Below, piece by piece: positions 8,940 through 17,671 of a stretch of 64,000 nucleotides of DNA. The notes under the pieces were generated by a model. That model saw only the letters and a list, made by a program, of their open reading frames with translations. It ran no database searches and was not told the DNA's origin. Made by a program: the position numbers and the translations under genes. The stretch is from Caenicola sp034331105. Lineage in GTDB: Bacteria; Synergistota; Synergistia; Synergistales; Synergistaceae. Each line of letters begins with the position of its first letter. The stretch's first letter is position 1. The stretch lies in assembly GCA_034331105.1 (NCBI GenBank), contig JAXQGB010000015.1, positions 124,001-188,000 of the forward strand. The letters are read 5' to 3'.

Positions 8940-9985
8940 TAAGCATCATATCTTTTCTAATTGTAATTTCGATCTGTGTGATATCACACGAAGGCGGCCA
9001 CTACCTCTCTGCCAGATGGAGGAATGTGCTTATCCATGAGTTTTCATTCGGTATGGGACCTGCCGTATGGAAAAGGCAAAAGGGTGAGACCCTCTGGTCT
9101 CTAAGAGCTTTCCCTATAGGGGGGTTTGTCAGGCTGGAGGGTGAGGATGCGTCGTCAGAGGAAGAGCCAAAGCCTGAAGGTTATGACCCTTCACGCTCGC
9201 TTTCTGCAAAAAAACCATGGGAAAGGCTTCTTGTGTTGGCTTCAGGAGCCTGCGTGAACCTCATCCTGGCATGGCTGCTCACTGCAGCTTTGCTCACAGG
9301 CAATGGCGTTATGGATCTTGAAAGGCCGCTCGCAGGGAAGATCATGGAAGGGACCCCTGCTTATTCTGCAGGCATGGAGTCAGGAGATATTATCAAATCG
9401 ATAAATGGAAAAGAACTGAGCAGATGGTCGGATATCAGGGAGACCATACAAAATAAGGATGTCAAAAGCGATCGTTTCCATGTCACCGTGGAAAGGGGAG
9501 ATCAGACACTGGATCTCGACATCGACATCCCTGTTGACCCGGCTCACGGAGGACGTCTGCTCGGAGTGCAGCCCGGAAGGATAACTTATCCCTTTCACAT
9601 CGCGCTTCAAAAGAGCCTGGGCTATTCGTGGAACATGGGCGTTGAGATACTAAGAGGCCTCTGGATGGTAGTTACCAGAAAAGTCCAGTCAGACGTAGTC
9701 GGACCTGTTGGCATAGCCGTAATGGCAGGGGACGCACTTAAACAGGGGATATGGTCTTTCATCGCTTTCCTGGGCGTCATCAACCTCCATCTCGGACTTC
9801 TGAACCTCCTGCCTTTCCCGGCTCTCGACGGGGGAAGGATCATTTTCATTCTTTCAGAGATGATCACAGGAAGAAAGGTCCCTGAAAAATGGGAATCCCT
9901 GATCCATTACGGCGGGTTTATAATACTTATCTCCCTAATAATCCTTGTAACAGGAAAAGACATTATCAGGCTATTCATCAAATAA
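8921..9985 (+). CDS. rseP: RseP-like site-2 intramembrane zinc metalloprotease
   Basis: The 354-residue membrane protease has HEGGH at residues 23-27 in its first transmembrane helix and the second zinc-ligand motif LNLLPFPALDGGRI near 295. A single PDZ domain occupies about 125-210 (GKIMEGTPAYSAGMESGDII...). Members cut membrane-bound anti-sigma factors or remnant signal peptides. E. coli RseP has two PDZ domains; this shorter single-PDZ form is common outside Proteobacteria. The ATG overlaps the last codons of dxr by 19 bp. No sigma or anti-sigma gene is adjacent, so the substrate is unknown. Confidence 0.93.
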   Translation: MEASLLISIISFLIVISICVISHEGGHYLSARWRNVLIHEFSFGMGPAVWKRQKGETLWSLRAFPIGGFVRLEGEDASSEEEPKPEGYDPSRSLSAKKPWERLLVLASGACVNLILAWLLTAALLTGNGVMDLERPLAGKIMEGTPAYSAGMESGDIIKSINGKELSRWSDIRETIQNKDVKSDRFHVTVERGDQTLDLDIDIPVDPAHGGRLLGVQPGRITYPFHIALQKSLGYSWNMGVEILRGLWMVVTRKVQSDVVGPVGIAVMAGDALKQGIWSFIAFLGVINLHLGLLNLLPFPALDGGRIIFILSEMITGRKVPEKWESLIHYGGFIILISLIILVTGKDIIRLFIK

Positions 9986-10002
9986 CTGGGCGGGCGATAA
10001 AT

Positions 10003-11049
10003 TTGGGCAGCAGAAAAAAAGTTGAGATCAAAGGTCTGACTGTTGGCGGCAGCTCACCTGTACGAGTTGAAAGCATGATAAAAACGCCGCTTTCAAGCCT
10101 TGAGCAGTGCGCCGCAGAGTGTGAAGCTCTGGCAAATGAAGGATGCGAACTGATCAGGGTGTCGCTCCCCGATCCAGCTTTGGCAGAAAACATGAAATTA
10201 CTCAATTCAAGGTCGCCTGTTCCCATCATGGCAGACATCCATTTCAACCACATGCTTGCAATAGCCGCATTGGAAGCAGGCTGTGCATCGATCCGCATAA
10301 ACCCAGGAAATATGAGTGACAGGAAGGGCACAGAGGACGTCATCAGGCTGGCCCAAAGTTTAGGAGCCGTAATACGTATAGGTGCAAACGGCGGTTCCAT
10401 AAGCAAAGCCCAGCTTGAACATACTAAGGGCGACAGGTCAGCGGCACTTGCCTTCGCAGTTGATGAACAGGTAAATATCCTCAGAAACTGCTCTTTTGAG
10501 GATATTATCATTTCCGCCAAATCCAGTTCTGTTACTGAAACAGTAAGAGCAAACTCTCTCCTCTCACAAAAATATCCATATCCGATACACATTGGCATTA
10601 CTGAGGCAGGCGCAGGAACTTCCGGCATCATAAAAGGAACTGCCGGTATATCAGTCATGCTTGCTCAGGGAATAGGTGACACCATCCGGGTAAGCCTTAC
10701 CGGTCCCTCTGTCGAAGAAGTCAGGGTCGGTTACCGTATCCTTGGCTCTTTGGAGATAAGGGAACGCGGGTACAATCTGATAAGCTGTCCCACATGCGGT
10801 CGCAAAAGGATCGACGTAGCAAAGTTTGTGGAAGAGGTGACAGCCCTTTTGCCTGAAGACATTAAGGATGGAACGACGATAGCTGTTATGGGCTGTGAAG
10901 TGAACGGCCCCAGGGAGGCCGCAGGCGCAGACCTTGGCATTGCAGGAACTCCCGATGGTTTTGTCCTTTTTCGCAAGGGCCGCCCCATATGCAACGACAC
11001 TGCCGATAATCTTAAGAAACGGCTTATTGAAGAGATAAAAAAGCTTTAG
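10003..11049 (+). CDS. ispG: 4-hydroxy-3-methylbut-2-enyl-diphosphate synthase
   Basis: IspG reduces MEcPP to HMBPP using a [4Fe-4S] cluster, the penultimate MEP-pathway step. The start is placed at the TTG at 10003 because the conserved sequence begins there (GSRKKVEIKGLTVGGSSPVRVESM), and upstream codons lie inside rseP. This gives 348 residues, the normal length. Cluster ligands are visible in SCPTCGRKRID and in MGCEVNGPREA near the C-terminus. The frame stays open back to 9889, but that would add a non-conserved extension. This is the last gene of the uppS-cdsA-dxr-rseP-ispG cluster. Confidence 0.94.
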   Translation: MGSRKKVEIKGLTVGGSSPVRVESMIKTPLSSLEQCAAECEALANEGCELIRVSLPDPALAENMKLLNSRSPVPIMADIHFNHMLAIAALEAGCASIRINPGNMSDRKGTEDVIRLAQSLGAVIRIGANGGSISKAQLEHTKGDRSAALAFAVDEQVNILRNCSFEDIIISAKSSSVTETVRANSLLSQKYPYPIHIGITEAGAGTSGIIKGTAGISVMLAQGIGDTIRVSLTGPSVEEVRVGYRILGSLEIRERGYNLISCPTCGRKRIDVAKFVEEVTALLPEDIKDGTTIAVMGCEVNGPREAAGADLGIAGTPDGFVLFRKGRPICNDTADNLKKRLIEEIKKL

Positions 11050-11102
11050 CTCTTCATATAGCAAAAATTGGCTTTTTGAAGTAATTTTGAACTTTCACAG
11101 GC

Positions 11103-11131
11103 TTTAAGTTGATTTTTATTTGTGATATAAT
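11103..11131 (+). promoter_or_regulatory. Extended -10 promoter for arcA
   Basis: A perfect TATAAT at 11126-11131 is preceded by TG at the extended -10 position (TGATATAAT). A weak -35 (TTTAAG, 11103-11108) lies 17 bp upstream. It is in the 219-bp gap between ispG and arcA, about 138 bp before the arcA start. The rest of the gap upstream holds only a weak A/T hairpin around 11052-11080. Confidence 0.55.
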
Positions 11132-11144
11132 TTTTTCTACGGTG

Positions 11145-11159
11145 AGTAACCAGGTTACT
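11145..11159 (+). promoter_or_regulatory. Palindromic operator candidate AGTAACC-A-GGTTACT
   Basis: A perfect 7-bp inverted repeat around one central base sits 14-28 bp after the -10 box, a typical repressor position. Related half-sites follow at 11167-11178 (GGTTTTCGTAAC) and 11192-11202 (TAACCCTGTTA). It does not match the AT-rich ArgR box known from E. coli or Bacillus. It could also form a hairpin in the arcA leader RNA. Confidence 0.45.
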
Positions 11160-11268
11160 GCCATTTGGTTTTCGTAACATAAATTAATCCATAACCCTGT
11201 TATTACTGCATTTTTTTAAGTCAAGCTTTGCTGAAGCTATTTTAAAAAATTTACCGGGGGGTGTATTT

Positions 11269-12507
11269 ATGTGTCAAGATAAGCCATTCTGTGTTTTTTC
11301 TGAAACCGGGCCGCTTAAACAGGTAATGCTTCACAGGCCTGGAAATGAACTTAACCGACTTACCATCAACAATATGAGCGACCTTCTCTTTGACGACCTT
11401 ATCTGGCTTGAGCAGGCTCAGCGCGAACACGACGAGTTTGCCGGCATACTTCGACGAGAGGGATGCGAAGTACTCTATTTCAACGAATGTCTCGCAGAAG
11501 TGCTTGAAGACAAAGAAGTAAGAGAATCACTGATCAAATCCGTTTTTATGCTTGAGTGTCTGGACCGTCACCTTTCCGAAGGACTTGCCGAAGTATTTAT
11601 GGATCTGCCCTCTATCGAGCTCGCCTCACACCTCATAAGCGGTTATAGCAAAAAAGAAGCCTCTTCATTATTCAAATCATCATTAAGCCTGATATCAAAA
11701 GTTGAAAACGGTGGGGATTTTGTGATCCATCCGATCCCAAACCTTTATTTCCAGAGAGACCCTGCAATAACAGTAGGATGCGGCATCATTATAGGTCAGA
11801 TGACCTATGAAGTCCGCAGAAGGGAGCCCCTTTACTGGAAATATATTACAAATTACCATCCAAGGTTCAAAGGCATTGACATCCTCTTTGGTGATGCTCC
11901 GGATGAAATATGGCCGCACAAAGTCGAAGGGGGAGACCTGCTCGTCCTTTCTGAGCATGCCATGGCTATCGGCGTGAGCCAGAGGACTGCGCCCACAACT
12001 GTACAGAGGATAGGGAAAAAGCTTGCACTGAACACCCCTATAAGAAAAATCTTTGCTTTTGAGATACCAAGAGAGCGTTACTGCATGCATCTGGACACGG
12101 TATTCACAATGGTTGACAAAGATGCTTTCACAATATTCCCGACCGTCATAAAGGTACTCAAGGTCTGGGAGATGGATTATGACGACAACGGAACACTTCT
12201 CTCCATAAAACAGGCACAAAGCTGGAAAGAAGCTATAGCAAAAGAACTCGGTTTCGATATGATAAGAGTCATCGAGATGGAGGGCAAGGATCAGGCAGAA
12301 ACAGACAGGGAGCAGTGGCATGACGGCTGCAACACCCTGGCAGTGGCTCCTGGAAAGCTAGTCACATACAACAGGAACCTAATGTCGAACAGGCTTTTGA
12401 GAGAGAACGGCATAGAGGTCCTTGAGCTCAACGGTCCTGAACTCGGAAGAGGCAGAGGCGGTCCAAGATGCATGACCATGCCTCTGAACAGAGACCCAGT
12501 AAAATAG
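11269..12507 (+). CDS. arcA: Arginine deiminase
   Basis: ArcA hydrolyses arginine to citrulline and ammonia, the first step of the energy-yielding deiminase pathway. The 412-residue product has the usual length and motifs: NLYFQRDPA near residue 160, EGGDLLVLSEHAMAIG near 220, HLDTVFTMVD near 270, and the nucleophile Cys401 in GGPRCMTMPL at the C-terminus. The ATG is preceded by a GGGGGG-type ribosome site. It is followed after 71 bp by ornithine carbamoyltransferase. No carbamate kinase or arginine-ornithine antiporter lies next to it, so the ATP-forming step must be encoded elsewhere. Confidence 0.96.
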   Translation: MCQDKPFCVFSETGPLKQVMLHRPGNELNRLTINNMSDLLFDDLIWLEQAQREHDEFAGILRREGCEVLYFNECLAEVLEDKEVRESLIKSVFMLECLDRHLSEGLAEVFMDLPSIELASHLISGYSKKEASSLFKSSLSLISKVENGGDFVIHPIPNLYFQRDPAITVGCGIIIGQMTYEVRRREPLYWKYITNYHPRFKGIDILFGDAPDEIWPHKVEGGDLLVLSEHAMAIGVSQRTAPTTVQRIGKKLALNTPIRKIFAFEIPRERYCMHLDTVFTMVDKDAFTIFPTVIKVLKVWEMDYDDNGTLLSIKQAQSWKEAIAKELGFDMIRVIEMEGKDQAETDREQWHDGCNTLAVAPGKLVTYNRNLMSNRLLRENGIEVLELNGPELGRGRGGPRCMTMPLNRDPVK

Positions 12508-12578
12508 CTGATTTTTCTTAGGGCAATCGGAGTTATATTTTCCGCTAATATTTAACTAAAATTCAAGGAGGAGTATCA

Positions 12579-13532
12579 ATGGCAATCAATCTACGGAACA
12601 GACACCTGCTATCGCTAAAGCACCACACCCCCCAGGAGATAGAATATCTTCTTGATCTCTCAGCCGATCTCAAAAATAAAAAACGCGCTGGGATCAAAGG
12701 CAACCTAATGGAAGGCAAGAACGTAGCCCTGATATTTGAAAAACCCTCTACCCGTACACGCTGTGCATTTACTGTTGCAGCCATAGATGAAGGCGGACAC
12801 CCGGAATATCTTGGAAAAAATGACATACAGCTTGGTCACAAAGAAGATGTTGCTGACACAGCAAGAGTCCTTGGACGCATGTTTGACGGGATAGAGTTCC
12901 GCGGATTCAGCCAGAAGGTCGTGGAAGACCTTGCCAAATATTCTGGGGTTCCTGTCTGGAACGGACTTACAGACGAGTACCATCCCACACAGATACTGGC
13001 AGATTTCCTTACAGTTCGTGAGAATTTCGGCAGACTCAAGGGGATCAAATTCGTTTATGTCGGTGACGGACGCAATAATATGGCTAACTCATTGATGATA
13101 GGCGCTGCAAAGATGGGGATGCATTTTGTCATAGGGGCACCTAAATCACTCTTCCCCGATCCTGCACTGGTAAAGGAATGCAAAAAAATGGCCAAAGAGT
13201 GCGAGTCCGGAGCTACGATAGAGATAACTGACGATCCCAAGGCGGCAGTCAAGAATGCAGATGTGATCTATACGGACGTATGGGCATCCATGGGCGAAGA
13301 GGAAAAGCTTGCGGAGAGAAAGGCAATACTTCAGCCATTCCAGGTCAACATGGACCTTATAAAGGCCTCCGGCAATGAGAACGTCATATTCCTCCACTGT
13401 CTGCCCGCAGTTAAGGGCTATGAGGTAACGCAAGAGGTCTTCGAGTCACGTTTCGGAAGGCAGTTTGACGAAGCTGAGAACCGCATGCACACTATCAAGG
13501 CAGTGATGGTGGCAAGCATAGGTAATTTATAA
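12579..13532 (+). CDS. argF: Ornithine carbamoyltransferase
   Basis: The 317-residue enzyme interconverts ornithine plus carbamoyl phosphate and citrulline. It has the carbamoyl-phosphate motif STRTR (57-61) and the ornithine-site HCLPA motif (about 266-270). AAIDEGGHPEYLGKNDIQLGH is typical of OTCases rather than aspartate or putrescine enzymes. The position behind arcA suggests that it works in the catabolic direction (an arcB role), although sequence alone does not separate catabolic from biosynthetic forms. The ATG follows AAGGAGG. A strong hairpin follows the gene. Confidence 0.93.
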   Translation: MAINLRNRHLLSLKHHTPQEIEYLLDLSADLKNKKRAGIKGNLMEGKNVALIFEKPSTRTRCAFTVAAIDEGGHPEYLGKNDIQLGHKEDVADTARVLGRMFDGIEFRGFSQKVVEDLAKYSGVPVWNGLTDEYHPTQILADFLTVRENFGRLKGIKFVYVGDGRNNMANSLMIGAAKMGMHFVIGAPKSLFPDPALVKECKKMAKECESGATIEITDDPKAAVKNADVIYTDVWASMGEEEKLAERKAILQPFQVNMDLIKASGNENVIFLHCLPAVKGYEVTQEVFESRFGRQFDEAENRMHTIKAVMVASIGNL

Positions 13533-13554
13533 GCTGAAAATTTATAGCATCACC

Positions 13555-13588
13555 AAGCGGGGATCCGGACAATTCCGGGTCTCCGCTT
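13555..13588 (+). terminator. Terminator after arcA-argF
   Basis: A 14-bp stem (AAGCGGGGATCCGG with CCGGGTCTCCGCTT, two G-U pairs) closes a 6-base loop 22 bp after argF. The downstream T run is short (ATTTCT), so termination may be moderate. Confidence 0.7.
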
Positions 13589-13614
13589 ATTTCTGCCCTA
13601 TTTGCATTTAGACC

Positions 13615-13643
13615 TTGATGCATACTTTATGTTAGAATATAAC
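13615..13643 (+). promoter_or_regulatory. Promoter for nadE
   Basis: TTGATG (13615-13620) and TATAAC (13638-13643) are separated by exactly 17 bp and lie 45 bp before the nadE start, just after the arcA-argF terminator. Confidence 0.65.
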
Positions 13644-13687
13644 GCGTCATAATTCTCTTATTTAAATTCAAAGCGAGGCGTTGCCGC

Positions 13688-14440
13688 TTGTCTATTTACA
13701 GAGACCCACAAAAACTTACGGAATATCTTACAGAATGGATAAAGGAACACTTCTTAGCCGCCGGCGCAAAAGGCGCAGCCCTTGGGATAAGCGGCGGGAT
13801 AGATTCTGCTGTGCTTGCCGGACTGCTCAGCCGATCTCTTGGAAAAGAGAATGTTATAGGCGTGATAATGCCCTGCCACAGTCAGAATATAGATGAAGAA
13901 TACGCTATTGAACTTGCAGAGGCATTAGGGATCAGGAAGTATAAGGTAGACCTAACAAAGAGCTATGACCAAATGGTCTCTTCAATAAAAGAAGATGGGC
14001 TTGACCTTGGAACACTTCCTTCTGCAAATATCAAACCACGCTTACGGATGACGACCCTATACGCAATAGCCCAGCAGAACGGTTATCTTGTCTGCGGAGG
14101 CGGGAACAGGGACGAGATCATGTACGGATATTTCACAAAATACGGTGATTCAGGCGTAGATCTCCTGCCGATGTCTGACCTTCTGAAAGGGGAGGTTAGA
14201 GCCCTTGCACTGCATCTGGGGGTCCCTCCAAACATAATCAAAAGGCCCCCGACTGCCGGCCTCTGGGCAGGACAGACAGATGAATCAGAAATGGGCCTAA
14301 CATACGAAGAACTGGACAATTATCTTGCCACAGGCGAAGCTGAAGATAGAGTGAAACAAAAAGTCGATAAAGCCATTGCAAGATCAGAACATAAAAGAAA
14401 ATTTGCACCAATGGCTTTGATACCAAAAAATATTAAGTAA
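13688..14440 (+). CDS. nadE: NH3-dependent NAD+ synthetase
   Basis: NadE amidates deamido-NAD to NAD, using ATP and ammonia. The 250-residue product contains only the synthetase domain: the PP-loop LGISGGIDSAV (32-42) and the substrate-binding KRPPTAGLWAGQTDESEMG near the C-terminus. There is no N-terminal glutaminase domain, so free ammonia is the expected donor, which suits an amino-acid fermenter. The TTG start follows GCGAGG. It stands alone between two terminator-like structures and has its own promoter. Confidence 0.95.
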   Translation: MSIYRDPQKLTEYLTEWIKEHFLAAGAKGAALGISGGIDSAVLAGLLSRSLGKENVIGVIMPCHSQNIDEEYAIELAEALGIRKYKVDLTKSYDQMVSSIKEDGLDLGTLPSANIKPRLRMTTLYAIAQQNGYLVCGGGNRDEIMYGYFTKYGDSGVDLLPMSDLLKGEVRALALHLGVPPNIIKRPPTAGLWAGQTDESEMGLTYEELDNYLATGEAEDRVKQKVDKAIARSEHKRKFAPMALIPKNIK

Positions 14441-14443
14441 ATT

Positions 14444-14465
14444 ACTACTCTCTGATAGAGGTAGT
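14444..14465 (+). terminator. Weak hairpin after nadE
   Basis: ACTACTCTCT and AGAGGTAGT can pair around GAT with one bulge, four bases after the nadE stop. There is no T tract, so it may be an RNA-stability element rather than a terminator. Confidence 0.3.
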
Positions 14466-14493
14466 CTAACTTGTAAATTATGAGGTGATTTTT

Positions 14494-15246
14494 TTGTCAG
14501 GACATTCAAAATGGGCAAATATCAAGCATCGCAAGGCCGCTCAGGATTCAAAGAAAGGGGTGGCTTTCCAGAAACTTGTAAAGAATGTAATAGCAGCAGC
14601 AAAGGCGGGCGGCGGTGACCCCAACGCAAACTTCAGGCTTAAAGTCGCGATAGACAGGGCAAGAGCAGGCAACGTGCCTGTCGACAACATAGAAAGAGGG
14701 ATCAAAAGGGGTACCGGCGAACTTGACGGTGCAATATTCGAAGAGATCCTTTACGAGGGATACGGACCCAATGGAGTAGCAGTCATGGTACAAGCGTTGA
14801 CTGACAACCGCAACAGAACTGCCCCGGAAATGCGTTCACTTTTTACAAAGACAGGCGGTTCAATAGGTGAACTTGGATGTGTTGCATGGAATTTTGACCG
14901 TAAAGGGATAATAGAAGTCACAGGAGAAGGCATCGACGAAGAAGAGATAATGATGGCCGCGATCGAAGCCGGCGCTGACGACGTAACCTTGGAAGAGGAC
15001 GGATTTGAGATAACATGCGACCCTTCTGTCCTGTCAGGTGTTGCAGAAGCACTAAAAAACTCAGGATACAAAGTAGAATCGATCGAAGTTGAAATGGTGC
15101 CTCAGAATACCGTTTCTGTAACAAACAAGGCTGATGCGATAAAGCTCCTTTCATTGGTCGAGCGTTTTGAAGAACACGATGACGTTCAGGCGGTATACGC
15201 CAACTTCGACATACCGGACGAGATCCTTGCTGAGATCGACGGCTGA
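14494..15246 (+). CDS. yebC: YebC/TACO1 family protein
   Basis: The 250-residue product begins SGHSKWANIKHRKAAQD, the hallmark of YebC proteins. These were first described as transcription regulators and were later shown to help ribosomes translate proline-rich stretches. The start is set at TTG 14494 because the family begins there and GAGGTG lies seven bases upstream; a GTG at 14485 would overlap that ribosome site. All three domains are present. It precedes ruvCAB, a common neighbourhood for yebC. Confidence 0.94.
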   Translation: MSGHSKWANIKHRKAAQDSKKGVAFQKLVKNVIAAAKAGGGDPNANFRLKVAIDRARAGNVPVDNIERGIKRGTGELDGAIFEEILYEGYGPNGVAVMVQALTDNRNRTAPEMRSLFTKTGGSIGELGCVAWNFDRKGIIEVTGEGIDEEEIMMAAIEAGADDVTLEEDGFEITCDPSVLSGVAEALKNSGYKVESIEVEMVPQNTVSVTNKADAIKLLSLVERFEEHDDVQAVYANFDIPDEILAEIDG

Positions 15247-15265
15247 AAATAAAAATTATAATGGT

Positions 15266-15763
15266 GTGAGAGCCCTGGGCATAGATCCGGGGCTCGGCAC
15301 TATGGGATACGGGGTGGTTACCCAGTACGGCGACAGGCTTGTTTGTGAAAGTTACGGAGTAGTGAGGACCCCCTCCACTCTCTCTCTTACAAAAAGGCTT
15401 TCTTTGCTTTACGATGGACTGAAAGAAAAAGCGGGTGAGTATCCGCCCGATATAATAGCAGTGGAAAAACTTTTTTTCGGAAGGAATATCACGACTGCTG
15501 AAATGGTCTGGCAGGCAAGGGGAGTCATCCTGCTTTTTGCTGCCCAACTGGGTCTTGAGCCTTATGAGATAAAACCTTCAGAAGTCAAGATGGCAGTATG
15601 CGGTTACGGCGCTGCAGAGAAGGGGCAGGTACAGGGCATGGTCGCCAACCTTCTCGGACTGGAGAAAAACCCCACCCCCGACGATGCAGCAGACGCACTG
15701 GCTGTCGCTATAGCAGGACTTTCTATGTCATCATTCGACAGAAATATACTGAAGGGGTACTGA
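15266..15763 (+). CDS. ruvC: Holliday junction resolvase RuvC
   Basis: RuvC cuts Holliday junctions as a dimer. The conserved sequence begins at VRALGIDPGLGTMGYG, so the GTG at 15266 is taken as the start; this gives 165 residues, the normal length. Four acidic catalytic positions are visible: the Asp in GIDPG, the Glu in AVEKLFFGRN, and the pair of Asp in PDDAADALA near the C-terminus. The ribosome site is poor, so coupling to yebC (19 bp upstream) is likely. An in-frame extension back into yebC is open but not conserved. Confidence 0.92.
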   Translation: MRALGIDPGLGTMGYGVVTQYGDRLVCESYGVVRTPSTLSLTKRLSLLYDGLKEKAGEYPPDIIAVEKLFFGRNITTAEMVWQARGVILLFAAQLGLEPYEIKPSEVKMAVCGYGAAEKGQVQGMVANLLGLEKNPTPDDAADALAVAIAGLSMSSFDRNILKGY

Positions 15764-15765
15764 AA

Positions 15766-16371
15766 ATGATCAATTCACTTCGAGGCAAAGTACTGTCAAT
15801 AAGCGACGAAAGCATTACACTTGAGGTCTCGGGATTTGGCCTTGAGGTCTTCTCATCCAGGTCTCTGATGTCTCAGGCCTCTCTCTCAGAGGAGCTTTTC
15901 TGTTTCGCTTACATGCAGGTAAGCGATGCGGGGATAAGTCTTTTCGGGTTTTCGGACGAACGTGAGCGCATGCTCTTTCTGGAGCTCCTTCAGGTCAAGA
16001 CAGTAGGAGGCAAGTTGGCTGTGACTCTTCTGCGGCATCTTGATGCAGACCAGATCCTGCAGGCTATCGTATCCGGAAGCAGCTCGATGCTTACGGTCCC
16101 GGGCCTGGGTGCAAAGAGGGCAGAACGCATATGCTTCGAACTGAAAAATAAGATCTCAAAAAAATTCAGTGACATCAAAAGTTTCGGTGAACAGGGACGG
16201 AAAGATCACGTATCGGACAGTTTTGTTTTGGAAGCTCTTACAGGGCTTGGCTTCACGCAGGGAGAAGCAGTACGCGCTATCTCAAGGTCCAGGACAGAGG
16301 CAGGCCACGAAGCCTCATGGACAGAGGAAGCGCTCCTTAAAGCATCGCTGAGCCTGCTCCGCAGGAACTGA
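15766..16371 (+). CDS. ruvA: Holliday junction branch migration protein RuvA
   Basis: RuvA binds four-way junctions as a tetramer and loads RuvB. The ATG at 15766, two bases after the ruvC stop, with GAAGGGG upstream, gives a 201-residue protein. The N-terminal OB domain starts MINSLRGKVLSI. The helix-hairpin-helix region is near residues 70-130 (VKTVGGKLAVTLL and VPGLGAKRAERICFELK). The C-terminal RuvB-binding domain includes VLEALTGLGFTQGEAVRAI. The frame is open further upstream inside ruvC but carries no conserved sequence. Confidence 0.95.
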   Translation: MINSLRGKVLSISDESITLEVSGFGLEVFSSRSLMSQASLSEELFCFAYMQVSDAGISLFGFSDERERMLFLELLQVKTVGGKLAVTLLRHLDADQILQAIVSGSSSMLTVPGLGAKRAERICFELKNKISKKFSDIKSFGEQGRKDHVSDSFVLEALTGLGFTQGEAVRAISRSRTEAGHEASWTEEALLKASLSLLRRN

Positions 16372-16394
16372 AAGAAAAATGATGAGGATAAATT

Positions 16395-17459
16395 ATGATC
16401 GATAACAACGACAAACTAATAGAAAAAATTAAAAACGATAAAGAGGATGAAGTTTTTACGCTGCGCCCTCAGGCACTTGATGAATTTATCGGACAGAGCG
16501 GACTGAAGGACAAACTTACGATCTTCATGACAGCATCCCTCCAGCGAAGCGAACCTCTTGACCATACTCTTTTTTATGGACCTCCAGGCCTTGGAAAGAC
16601 CACTCTTGCCGGGATAATCGCGAAGGAAATGAAGGGCAATCTGCGCGTGACGACCGGACCCGCTCTTGAAAGGGCAGGGGACCTGGCTGCTATTCTTTCC
16701 AACATCCAGCCCAACGATGTCCTCTTTATTGACGAAATACACAGGATGTCAGCTCACATTGAAGAGATACTCTATCCCGCAATGGAAGATTTTTCCCTTT
16801 CGATAATAGTGGGAAAGGGACCGCTTGCAAGGAGTATAAGGCTCTCTCTTCCAAAATTCACCCTCATTGGAGCAACAACAAGGCTTGGACTCCTGACATC
16901 TCCGTTAAGAGCAAGATTCGGCATAGTTGAACAGCTTCACCTTTATTCACCGGACGAGCTTACTTCTATAGTAAAACGTGGAGCGGAAGTTCTTGGTGTA
17001 AATGTTTCTGATGAGGCAGCTGTCGAAATTGGACTTCGTTCACGGGGAACTCCCCGTGTTGCGCTGAGGCTCCTTAAAAGGGTGAGAGACGTCGCTGAAG
17101 TCAAGAAAGTGGACATAGTGGAAAGGGAGCTTTCCAAGTTTGCACTGGATATGCTTGGCGTTGATTCAGAAGGACTAGATGAAGGCGACAGAAAATTCCT
17201 TATGGCACTGGTCGAGCTTTTCGACGGTGGACCGGTGGGACTTTCAACCCTTGCCGCCGCCCTGAATGAAGATACTCAGACGATCGAAGATATATACGAG
17301 CCCTATCTGATACAGAAGGGTCTGCTTGAGAGGACCCCAAGAGGCAGGAAAGCTACCCGAAACACCTGGGACTATCTTGGGATACCCGTTTCACCTCATT
17401 TTGTACAGTATCAGCAGATGCAGCTGTTGTCAGAGGAAGATATGGAATGCAACAAATAG
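16395..17459 (+). CDS. ruvB: Holliday junction branch migration ATPase RuvB
   Basis: RuvB is the hexameric AAA+ motor that drives branch migration with RuvA. The 354-residue product has Walker A GPPGLGKTTLA near residue 58, Walker B DEIHRM near 115, a sensor-like IGATTRLGLLTSPLRARFG, and the winged-helix end with LIQKGLLERTPRGR. It lies 23 bp after ruvA and overlaps the next small gene by 13 bp. Confidence 0.97.
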   Translation: MIDNNDKLIEKIKNDKEDEVFTLRPQALDEFIGQSGLKDKLTIFMTASLQRSEPLDHTLFYGPPGLGKTTLAGIIAKEMKGNLRVTTGPALERAGDLAAILSNIQPNDVLFIDEIHRMSAHIEEILYPAMEDFSLSIIVGKGPLARSIRLSLPKFTLIGATTRLGLLTSPLRARFGIVEQLHLYSPDELTSIVKRGAEVLGVNVSDEAAVEIGLRSRGTPRVALRLLKRVRDVAEVKKVDIVERELSKFALDMLGVDSEGLDEGDRKFLMALVELFDGGPVGLSTLAAALNEDTQTIEDIYEPYLIQKGLLERTPRGRKATRNTWDYLGIPVSPHFVQYQQMQLLSEEDMECNK

Positions 17460-17671
17460 GCAAAATGCTTCTTGCAGCAGGACTTGTCATAACTTTCGCA
17501 GGAATTGTCCTGCTCCTTGCAGGCCGTTTTAACCTGCCGTTCGGCAGCCTTCCGGGAGATATAACTTACCAGAAGAAAAACCTAACAGTATTTGCTCCAT
17601 TCGGCACAATGCTTTTGATAAGCGTAATAATCACCATAATCCTAAACATTTTTTCCAGGTGGAAACATTGA
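17447..17671 (+). CDS. DUF2905 small membrane protein
   Basis: A 74-residue protein with two transmembrane segments (about 5-26 and 50-68) separated by a loop containing GRFNLPFGSLPGDITYQKKN, the signature of the DUF2905 family. The function is unknown. These genes often sit beside ruvB and queA, as here. The ATG lies inside the end of ruvB and the stop overlaps the next start, so the run ruvB-DUF2905-spoIID-like-queA is tightly coupled. Confidence 0.85.
   Translation: MQQIGKMLLAAGLVITFAGIVLLLAGRFNLPFGSLPGDITYQKKNLTVFAPFGTMLLISVIITIILNIFSRWKH

Noticed and set aside
15167..15265. N-terminal extension of ruvC back into yebC
   Set aside because: The extra residues are yebC sequence in another frame and RuvC homology starts at the GTG at 15266.
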